Below are positions 36,301-48,300 of a DNA stretch of 64,000 bases, in pieces. The first letter of the stretch is position 1. Each line of letters starts with the position of its first letter. Source of the stretch: Branchiostoma belcheri (lineage: Eukaryota; Chordata; Leptocardii; Amphioxiformes; Branchiostomatidae); the NCBI RefSeq assembly GCF_001625305.1, contig NW_017804020.1, forward strand, positions 7,687,255 to 7,751,254, given 5' to 3'. The notes beneath the pieces were generated by a model. The model was not told the origin of the DNA, ran no database searches, and saw only the letters and a program-made list of their open reading frames with translations. Made by a program: the position numbers and the translations under genes.

Positions 36301-39300
36301 TTCCTGAATTCCCCCATGTAGACCACTAATTCCTGCTCACTCACAGGCAGATTCTGAGATCTATTCACTACATTTTCTAACTGACCTTTTGACGTCTTGT
36401 CATTCTGCCTGTCAATCTTCCTCCAACCACTTTTTGTCAACCTACTGTTGAGCCAAACAGGCACAAGCAAACCCACTGCTCAACCACCCTGAATAATACT
36501 TCTGTACCCAGAAGTGTTTTTTATTTCACTCCATACTTAAGTATGGAGGGAAATACTGTTTTTACTGATGATTCTCCTCCTTCTTCTCCTCCTGCCATTT
36601 CTTTAAATTGATTCAATTCCTTCATTTTTGGGCCAAACGACCTGGAATTTCGTATAAAGGTAGAGTGGGTAAATACCCCTAGGCGTTTTTTTATTTTTTT
36701 TGATACAAGCTTTTACAATCGTTTTATTTGCGTTTTTAGCTGTTCCCATAGGAAAGTACTGTGGGGCGTACGCGCGTGACGTAATAAGAAAGGAATTCGG
36801 GGGCGGGCCCAAATATGGGCATGCAAGCATGAACCTGACGCAGCCTGATCTTTTCTTCTTGCTGATTGGCTGTTGGATTTGATTGGATTAACTCAATTAA
36901 CACCTGTTCAAAGCCATTCCATTTTGACAGTATGAACTCAAGTGTTTTGGTAGGTACAGCACAGGCCACGAATACGCATCAATTTTCGAGGGACGTTCTG
37001 CGGGAGAGTGCAGGACGCTGTGCGGGACTTCCCTCGGGAGAGTGCGGGACGTCCTCCGGGAGAGTGCGATACGTTCTGCGGGAGAGTGCGGTACGTCCAG
37101 CGGGAGAGTGCGGTACGTTCTGCGGGAGCCAGACATTTTGCTCTTCTCTGTTGGAACAACGCAAGTTGGAGGTCAATGACCTGCGCCCGGCGTGTAAACA
37201 AGATTGGACAGGGAGCGGCTGTAATATCAAAGGAGCCGGCGGCTTCTGCTAGCCGGGTTGATAGTTAAGTAACATCAAGGTGGTTCAAAAGCAAACCTGA
37301 TAAAGAAGGAAACCCCGTAGTTAATAGTTGAAAGTCTTGGTGGCTTGAGGCGATCGATACCGCCATGCTGTTTACTTTATATGACATACAATGCAGTGAG
37401 TGATGTGTATCGCAACGAGTTAGCTCGGTTGGTAACGCGCCAGACGGCAATCCCAGAAATTGTGAGTTCGAACCCCAGTGCATCGGATAGTAACATTTTA
37501 AACAATTTTATCATTTTTAACAATTTTATCAGTTTTAACAATTTTATCAGTTTTAACAATTTTAACAATCCTGCATTTTAACAATTTCAACATTTTTTTT
37601 TTTGATTTTCGTTGTTTTGCTTTTAACATTCAAAAACTGATTGTTCTTACTCAAGAATGTCAATAACTTAGAATGTTAGTCTTTTGTATTTTTCCAACAT
37701 ACAAACCAAAATCACTTTGTATGTTGTCACAAAAGTATGGAGCTGACAAGAGAGAATGAGTACGGTACTCTGCCAGTGTGAAGAATCTACAGAGGTATTA
37801 CCAGTCACTAGTAGCAAGAGATAGACCACATTGAATGATGACGATGAGGACGAATCATATGGAGTACTATCATAGCTTAGTACAGAAATTCTACTGCTTT
37901 ACTTTACTTTACTTTCTTTCACTCTGTACATGCAATTAGCTCACTGGCATGATTTTAAAAATAAAGGTTATGATAATCATATTATATGTATAGCTTATTC
38001 AATGTATGGCTTCATAGTTTATGTGATTGTTAATAAGGCCATGTTGATTTGATTGTATGGATGGCATCTGTGCGCGCATCGGTTTTCGTTAATTTAAAAC
38101 TAAGTTTACGACATTCATACAAAACATCTGGAAACTAAGCAAACATACTCTGTAAATTGATTACTGTAATTCCCGATTTTTTTTTCACTGTACCGCAACG
38201 TAACGCAAGCAGGAGGTCAATGTTCACGGTTTTCACTGTCACCTCTGTACCGTGAACTTATCTTTACAGTTAGGAAATAATTCCTGGACTTTCTTTTTCC
38301 TGCAACTGTCACCACCGTGAATATATAGTTCCGTGAACATGTCCATGTTTCTCAGACCGTGAAAATTTTGCTACCGTTAGTAGTAGTTGCAATTTCGTCA
38401 TTAGTAGTATTTAGATACCTGCAATATAAAGATAAGTGTAAAGTAAAGCTGTCGAGATTTAAAGTGCTTGTCGTTGTATCTTTGTAAAAAAAAGGGAGAT
38501 AATGGCCAAGTGCCATTTTTGTAAATATCTGTCGAGATTCAAAAAGCTTGTCCTTGTATGATTGCAGTATGATTTATTCAGAATCTTCTATTTTTGTATG
38601 GGGAGGGAGATGGAGTGAAATATTACATTTGCTCCGAAGCAAATGTTGGCCTTTCTAGTTTTAAATGAAGATTTTACCACATTTGTGTAAGGATTGACGT
38701 AACAGTTGTCTATCACCTCTTTGAAGATGTCAAACCTGAGACCAGACTGTAAGGCTTGAACCACTCACACCGGGAAGGTCCCCTACTCTTTTTGATAAGT
38801 GTGGTGGGTTCTTTATCGTGCGTGAGGTGTGGCTCTCCCCAAACACGGGACCTCCATTTAGCGGGAAGTCCCTAACCGAAACTAGGTACTCATTTACACC
38901 TGAGTGAAGTGAGGAAAGTCATGTTAAATGCCTTTCCCAAGGGCACAAGATCAGTGACATGGGCAGGATTCGAACCCTCGACCTCTTGAATCTGGGCTGA
39001 AAATGCTTAGCATAATGCTATGACCCCATGATAATGATAATATTACTGTACTGCTGATGAAACTTACATGCGCTGCTTTACTGTCTAACAGGGTTTGTAC
39101 TCACGAATTGAAGCTAATGATGAAGAGGGCATTTCCTACAGGACAGAAGTAAGGTAAGGGTGCGTTCTGTAAATGCCAGCTTTTTTAACTTAAGTGGAAG
39201 AATATCCAGGGCTCGAGCATCCAACTCCAAGATTGGAGCTTTGCATGCAATTATTTTCTGTGGATACACTGCTGCACCCATGTATTTTCATATCTTTCCG

Positions 39301-42300
39301 AATGTTAAGATATTAAATGTATTACTAGTATACAGCATATTCTTGACGTCAATGTGTCAGAGAAAAAAAGTTTGTTGTTGTACTTTTCAAAGATTTTAAA
39401 GTGAGAATTTGGGTTCAGAGGAACAGTAAGGTATGTACATGTATTAGGTTTTGCTGACATGCTACATGTACTTTATATTATATGGTGCACCTAATCCCCA
39501 AATCTCTGATATGTAAAGATATCATGTCAATATTGTTTTTATTGTTTTTCTCAAGAATATGAAATGTGATGCAGCAGAATTTGGATCATTTTTGAAAATT
39601 CACTTATATACATGTACATTAATTTTTTGTAGTTTTCAGTTGAAAATTAAGAACAGTTATGGTTTAATCTCATCGGTAAAACTATGACTGTGAAGTAAAA
39701 AAACAAGAAATGGTATGAATAAATAAATCCAGACATAGCATCTTTTGTAAAAGCATGAATAAAGTACTAGTTATGAGTTATGAGTTAAAGTATTAGTTAT
39801 TGTCTATATACATTGTAGTATACTTTATTAGGTACACTTTCTCAAACACATGCACACATACACATAGTGCTGCATACCTAAACCAACATTTAGGTTCAGG
39901 TCCGGATTCAAGTCCAGAGGTTTAGGTTCAGTTCCGGACTCATAAGTCCGGACCTAAACCCATGGCATATACACATACATATATTTTGGCATATACAAAA
40001 TTGCATGTTGGCAACCTCGCAATGTTATCTGAGTGAAACTTTGGCCACATAACATGGAGGCCGACACTTGACGATGCCCGATGGCAATGTTTTCTTCATT
40101 TTGCAGCAAAGATTTTGCAATATACGGAAGGTTTTAGGTGGTTTGGAAAGAAAAGGGGTATGTGAAATGGTCTTTTATGGTAATAAGTCCGGACTCGGTT
40201 CTTGACTTTTAGTTTTTTTTGGACTTGAACCTAAACATTCTTACAAGTCCGGATCCAAGTACATTGAACCGGTATGCAGCACTACACACACACACACTTC
40301 TAAACAATTATGTGACATCTGCGTTTTGTCTCCTGTGTAGCTATCTAGAGATCTACAATGAAAGGGTTCGTGACTTGCTAAGAACACCAAGAAAAGGAAT
40401 GGCTGCAGGCCACACCTTGAAGGTTCGAGAACATCCCAAGGAAGGACCATATGTACAAGGTAAGGCCACACCAATTTAATTTCTTGGTTAACGGATTTTT
40501 TACAAAAATAATGGAGCGGGCAGGCGAAAAAAAAAAACACAGGCTCAGGCATTGTATTATGGCCCAAAATGGTACGATAGGAGCCATGAAGTCAACACAC
40601 CAGGCTGGTTCAATATTTAAACAAAGAATTTTGAACTTTTAATGATACCATTGCATTGAAAGATGGAATAACTGTAACAACTAGGAAGAAAAGGACTGTT
40701 TTCAACTGTTCAGGGCAAAATATGAGCATTTTGCAGTTGATTCTGAATTTTTATTTTTATTTCCAAATCAGAAAGAAATGAAGCGGGCGAATCCGTTAAC
40801 CAAGAAATAAAATTGGTGTGGCCTAAGTCCTAGGAAAAAAATATGTTTCCTGTTTCCCGACGGACAGTAGAAAAACTGCCGACCTGAGCATTTTTTGGTG
40901 GATCCCTGCAAGGGACATAAATTTTTTTAGCTGATCAACCTTCTCTAGCTCCATGATCTGACACATTAGTGATGAACTGTTGTACAATCAACTTTCCAAC
41001 ATTGACATTGAAAATAGAAGTGTGCTCTTGAACATTTTACTTTGTTACACTGTATCATATAAGTTGGATCACTAGAGATTGCCAAAGTCTAAAAAAGAGA
41101 AGAAAGCAAGTAAAATCTGAGATTTTATACCTTCGGGCTTTTTATTGTATGTTTTTATGTTTATGTTGTTTATAACAATAATTGTTGTGCGCCGCAGGAC
41201 TAGGGTTTTAAACAAAAAATTTATCGAGACCGGACACCCCTCTGTGCGAGGGGTCACCTTCGTGGACGAGACTGACAATACCTAATACACACCAAAGGTC
41301 AACGGTTGCGACCACTTTCACGCTCAAAGGGGTGTTCTGGGGCCACCAAAAGGCACCATTCCCACACCCGAAAATATGTATACAATAAAAAGAAAAGAAC
41401 GTGCATTATCTGCAGCCCAATAGCAAAACATATACCGAGTCTCAAAAGAATCCGTCCATCCAAACGCGAGAAACATCTGCGAACATGAAAATCTAAATCT
41501 CTCACAAAACCCTCTCAGTAAGGTTAAGTCAATTTTGACCCTCCAGCCTAATTAACTCCTGACCCAACTTTCATGCGTAATTCACAATTTCCTGATGTTT
41601 TCTGTCCAAAATTTCTGACATGTTTTGATGATGCATAATGTTAAGATACAATCTGACCACATTTGTTTCACATATACCTTATCCATATCTCAATATTAAT
41701 ATAATAAGCACTTGTCAATTTAGCTACCTTTAAACACCTCGTGCTTCGCACAGACATACTTTTTAAAGACAAATTTGGTATGTACGCATTCAGCAAAAAA
41801 AACTCTACAACATCCCGTTGAGGCTGTGTCTAGAACTATAACTAGAACAAAGATTTTTCATATTATATAAAAAAATTGACAAAAATATGCCATTGGAAAT
41901 ATTCATGAAGGCATAGCTGAGCACTGGAATCCTCCAAGATAATGGTCTCAACGAGAGATTGTTGTACAACTTGTCTTCTTTCCAACCATCTTTGTTGCAA
42001 GTTAGAATAATATAATCTGAGCAAGCACCACTTGATTAAAAAATGGACTACAAAATTTAGACTTTTGGCATCCCTAGATGTGAAATATGACCTCTTTGTT
42101 GTTATTTGGGAACAATATGGCTAATCAATTTGTTGACATAGCACCTCACGGTAGGAGAGCAGACTACCTGGGCAGAACAATGGCCTGGCTGTTCACACCT
42201 TTACCCAGCGGTGGCTTACCTGCCAGACACAGCTTGGCTTGGTTTTAAAAACAATACACAAACATGTTCACAAGTATGGGAGGTGTATAAACAATTCTCT

Positions 42301-45300
42301 TTATCTTATCAGAAGTTTTCAAGTGCAACATACATACACATGTGGTTTCCATAAAAATTAACATGGTCATACCTATCATAAAATGTGACTTTTCAAATAA
42401 CAGCAGTGCCTTTGGGGGGGAAAAAACTAAGCAAAACGTACATGTGTATCCACAACTCTCAACAAAAGAGACAAAACCAGACAGTCAATCATCAGGCAGT
42501 TGACCTTGCCTGATACATATGTTTCAAAGTTTCTGAGTCAGCGCAACAGAATTGGGCTAAGTTGAAATTGCTCCCCTGGTCGTTAATATTTTCTACCAGC
42601 AAGGGTACAAGTTCATCACAGTTTGATTCGAGTCTTGAATCACACTGTAGTAATACGCAGGGCCAGGGCCTTGATTATAGTGAGGGAATCTCTACATTAT
42701 TCACAATTCTAAGTTACAATTATAACGTTACTGGTTTGCCGGATGGGAAGCTCAGTTTCTGCAAGGAGGTAAAAAAAATCTGATTTGATTTTCTACATTT
42801 ATGGTTTCTGTAATTTACCTGGAAGTCTTATGCCAGGCTACAAGCCTATGATATTTATATAATATTACAACAGCTGAGGCTCTGTATGGATCTATAATAA
42901 TGTGCCTTTCTGTATGTCGAAATGTTGATCTATCAAAGTTAAACATTTGAAATAGTTTATAGACACAGGAAAACGTTTTGAAGTGGCATTGTTAATTCCT
43001 TACAATACACATCCTAGCTTGGTTTTCTAGACAGCCAAGCACCAAGGCCGTTCACACTCCACAGGGTGCCAGGTAGCATCCAGCGGCACCCTACCTAAGA
43101 AGTTTTCACACTGGGTGGAGAGGGGGCAATTATCGAACAATGGGGAAAAATTGTGAAAATTGCGGTCAAAGGTGGTTGCTATGTGTTGCCAAGGGGAGCC
43201 AACGCCCATTTCACTGGGGGCCCAGAAAATGACTTAACCCTACTGAGCTTCCGCGGAAGGATGTCTCCTCCCCCGGAGGTAAAAAAAAGATAACCCCTAC
43301 CTACCGACCCTAATTTCTTTCAGGACTGAAACTTTTTTCCTTGGCCCAAGTGTGCATGGATGAACAAATTTAGTAATAATATATTGACAAAATTGTAGTA
43401 ATTTTTGAATGCTCAAATTGTATGCTGCTATCCTTGATATGGATGGAAAAGTGTTTTTCTTTCAGGCTTTAGATATTGTTTTGATTCAACATTTAGTGAT
43501 CTTGAATGTTAACTGTTACCGGTAAATGTATATCTAAAGACTTTGTTATGTCTACCTATGTGAACCAATGACCTCGTAAGATTAACAGTATACAATATTA
43601 TACTGTTATGTCTACCTTGCCACTATCACTGTATCACAATATCAAGATATTTCCTAAAGCAACCTTTAAAAGATAGATATGTTGCGTATTATGACATCGT
43701 ACCAGAGTTGTCAACCGAGGGTTGAAGTGTTCAAAAACTAATTTTTAATTCTAGAACTACGTATCGCAGAGTGGAACTCGCTGTCACCAAGTACAGTAGG
43801 GGCATTATCATTAGATAGCTTTAAACAATGTTTAGAGTTAGATGTTCAAGGGTTAGGTGTAACAAGTCGTTTGGTGTAATGCTGCCGGTGTGTTACGACG
43901 AAGGGAGGTCATACATGTACCAGCTACACACATGTATACTGCTACAGATACATTTTGGACATGTAACGTTACATGTATGTTAAGTGACATCTTTCAATTT
44001 TGGCATTTAACTTAAATTGTGGCCATATTTTGCCTCCATATCTATCAAACCAAATAATATGAGCCCATTTTTGCACATAAATTTGTATTGGATTCAGTGA
44101 GCAAGAGAGGGTGAATTTTAGTAGTAAACCCTTGAAAGCAAGAATAAAACAGTGTATTCTGTAATCTTGTTTCTGCTACGTTTCACATTAAGGCCACACC
44201 AATTTAATTTCTTGGTTAACGGATTTTTCTAGAAAAATAATGGAGCGGGCGGGTGAAAAAAAACAAAACAGGCCTAGGCATCCTATTATACAATGTAGCC
44301 CAAAATGGTACGATAGGAGCCATGAAGTCAACACACCAGGCTGGTTCAAAATTTAAACAATGAATTTTGAACTTTTAATGACACCATTGCATTGAAAGAT
44401 GGAATAACTGCAACAACAAGGATGAAAAGGACTGTTTTCAACTGTTCAGGGCAAAATACATGTATGAGCATTTTGCAGTTGAATCTTAATTTTTAATTTT
44501 AGTTGCAAATCAGAAAAAAATGAAGCGGGTGAATCCGTTAACCAAGAAATTTAACTGAAGAAGATGGCTGCTTGCTCCGAAGGAAGCAGGTGTGATATTG
44601 AGTTACATCGTCCCAGTTTCCTGGATGATTCCTTGGAAATTGTCCTTGCGTGAACGTTAACCGTTTGGTTCTTCCCCTCATCCTGGTGTCAATGAGCTGG
44701 GGCAAACATTAGGCCACACCAATTTGATTTGTTGGTTCTTGGATTTTTTCAGAAAAAATATGAAGCGACAGGGCGAAGAAAAAAATAAAAAGAGATTTGT
44801 GCATCCTATGATAGCCCCAAATATTATAATCATATATGATAGGAGCCATAAAGTCAACATACCAGGCTGGTTTGTTATTCAAGCAATGAAATTTTGATCA
44901 ACTACAGCATTGTTAGATGAAAAAAACTGTTAGTAACAACTCTGAAGAGAAGGGACTTCCTTCAACTGTTCCTCAAATATTTGGAGTTGATTCAGAGGCT
45001 GAAATGTTTGCCCCTCGGCATAACACACCAGTTTCGAAAGCACACAGCACGGCAGCAGCTGGCTAGGTTACTAGAACTTGTTTCACCTATCCTTAGCACA
45101 TCTAACTCTAAACATCATTCAAGGCTATCAAGACTTAGTGATGATTCCCATATTGTACTTGGTGGCAGCGAGTTCTACTCTATGTTGCATTGAAGTTCTA
45201 GGAAAAGACAGTTCTGTACTCACTAATCCCACGTTCTTCTTCCAGACCTTTCTAAACACCTTGTTCAGGACTATGGAGACATAGAACAGCTGATGGACAG

Positions 45301-48300
45301 GGGAAACAGTATCAGGTGAGGTCCTCACCAAGTTTCTGGAGGCATAAAAGTAATGCAGGGAGGGAATTCGAACCCTAATACATTTATCTGCACAGCTTTA
45401 ACGTTCATGAAATGCTACGGTGGCCCATAAGTACAGCCCTGCGAATACCTTCCACGTCTGCGCAAATACCTTCCTCGTCAGCACGAATACCTTCCTCGTC
45501 TGTGAGAATACCTTCCTCGTCTGCAGGAATACCTTCCTTCGACGAGGAAGCTTTTTCTGTGCAGACGTGGAAGGTATTCGCGCAGACATGGAAGGTATTC
45601 GCGCAGACGAGGAAGGTATTCACGCAGACACGCAGGGCTGTACTTACAGGCCACCGTAAAATGCACTTGGTATTTCAAGTCCTGCAGTATTTATTTAACA
45701 TTTCCCTCAACATATGCCACACTTGCAGTCCTAAGACTGAATTATGGTGATAGTACATACATACATTATCATAAACTTATACAATTATTACTAAGGTTAA
45801 AAGTTATAATTACACAACAAGTTTATCAAAGTTATTGCACTAAAACACACTACAAGTACAACTACAATTTATGTACAGTCGAAGTATACAAGATATAATA
45901 ATAAAACTAGTACAATGCGTTAGTTAAAAGATGCATGTTCGTGTACTATATCAAATTATTAAAATCTTTAACAATATTTCTATTATTTATATAGGATTTA
46001 TACTAAGTAATTGTAAACATGGGGGATCCTATGATAAAGAACACAGAGTGTTGACTTATGTGTCCTGCTCATTCAGGAGGGTTGTCATATAGGGGATAGG
46101 ACTTTTTTGTTTTCAGAATTTGTTCCATACATAAATACTGCATCTGATACTAAGGCCATGTTGATTTGATTATATGGATGACATCCTCCGGGAGCCCCAA
46201 AACTGATGCGCACGTGCGAATAAAAAAAAAGTTTTGCAAAAAAAAAAGTTGTTTTCATTATGAAATCTACGTGGTCACGAGGGTTGAACAAATGGGACAG
46301 AATATGGTTTGGCGAATAATCTAATCTTCAAGTTCATTTCCTTACAATTTCGTCTTTTTTCGTTTGATTTTGGCATTCTACGACATTGGTATAGTTTTTA
46401 CTTATTTTTTTGTAACTTACGGTATATTTTTGCTCATTTTGCAACTGTTTTGTACGATTTACAGTATGGTTGAAAACTTTTTTTTTGTTGGAAATGGCCG
46501 AAAATTCATGCGCGCGCGGATGTCATCCATATAATCAAATCAACATGGCCTAAGGATGGAAGAGAAGTGTTCGCTCCTGTGTCTGATTTAATGTTCTCTT
46601 GTCTCCCGTGGTTTTTTCTTCAGGACAACAGCCTCCACCAACATGAATGATGTCAGCAGCCGGTCTCATGCCATCTTCACCATTGTGTTTACACAGGTGA
46701 GCTGGTGCACTACCAAAAATGTTTTTTCTTATTTTTCTTATTTTCTTATGTTGAGAAATATTTTCTTGCCAGGGGGATTTTCAAGAAAATTCAAGAAACA
46801 TTCTTCAAAGATTTTGTAATATACTATGTTGATTCTTACACAAAGAATTTTATTCTTCTTTTTTCTTACGGAAAGAAAATATTTCTATTATCATGCTCAC
46901 CAACAAGAATCTTAAGAATTTTAAGAAAGTTTACAGTATTTTTTTCCTGCTACAAGAAATATTTTCTTGTGTACAGAATGGTTTTCTTGCTTCAAGAACA
47001 GTTAGCTCTTAGTTCAAGAAATATTTTCTTCAGAACAGAATTGTTTTCTTGCTACAGCAAGAAAACTCAAGAAACACATGTTTCTTGATTTTCTTACTAC
47101 GGGGATTCTTTAATTTCTTGTTCAAAGAATAATTTTCTTGCTACAAGATACCATTTCTTTGTGCAAGGAAAACAAGAAAAAAGCATTTATGGTAGTGATG
47201 TGAATCACAATTTTTTCTCGGTACTTTGATATTTGCAGTATTAAATTCTGTCCCTTCTTCTATCATTACTGAATAAATAATTCACCAGCATTCTTTTTGC
47301 TGCACTTGCCGCCACCGTGAACGTATACTCTTCCTCTGGGTGGCTGGAATCCTGAACTATCTTACCATACCTGCCTTGATTTATTTGTTCTAGGCCAAGT
47401 TCAACAGGGAGATGCCCAGCGAGACTGTCAGCAAGATTAACCTGGTGGATTTGGCAGGAAGGTGAGTGGTGCTGTCACTGGTCTGATGATTGATAACATG
47501 GCAGGAGAAGAAGAAGCATGAGGAGGAACTGTAATATTTCACCCATTATTATATAATATACTATACATACTATACAGGTTCATACATTGTAGTATGGGTG
47601 AAATTACTGAAATATGATGATTTGGTTGTTAACTGTACGTTGTTTGGTTTGCCAGTGAGAGGGCCAGTGCAACAGGTGCCACCGGGGACAGGTTAAAGGA
47701 AGGAGCCAACATCAACAAATCCCTGGTGACTCTGGGAAACGTCATTTCAACCCTCGGTAAGTCAGCCGGAATAAACGCTTCAGCTCACGTGTTTTAGGCC
47801 GACTTTAGACTGACGACGGTATATAGTCGCACGATAATTGTTGTGGGCGACGGCTTTCTTTAGACACATGACCAGAAAGCGTGGCGGACACCCGCAGCGC
47901 AAGGTGGCACGCCGCGTGAATTCAAAATAGCGAGAGAACCCCTTGTTTTTGTCATGATGCAGCAGATTGTTCTTTTTCTGCTTTTTGTATAAGAACTCGC
48001 GTTTCGGAGTATGGTTCCCAACAAAGGGCTATGAGGCACATGTACTGAGATGATAAAATACCTAGGTTTGAACCCAGCGTTCGGTGCTGCCGCCGGAAGG
48101 CGGATCGGTACCGGAGAAGTAGCGATTGGTGGTAGGGGATCACACTCGGCATGTTTCACAACATTCAATGGTATACTATACTATAGGCGATGTTTTTGGA
48201 CAGAAAATAGCGCTTGCAGGCTCATTTGCATATGTTCCATGACATCCTACTTCCTTCGCCGGCGACGGTTCACTTTATACGGAGGAAGCTCCGTCTCGGA

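Noticed and set aside
36866-37268. Frames of 80-128 codons on both strands
   Set aside because: They read through a 22-bp minisatellite in several frames at once.
37409-37490. Functional tRNA gene
   Set aside because: Promoter boxes are present but the T-arm and acceptor do not pair; better explained as a SINE head. Same verdict for 11475-11545 and 53268-53348.
45398-45750. Frames with repeated VFAQTRK or EEGIRAD peptides
   Set aside because: Products of the 24-bp mirrored repeats of a foldback element.
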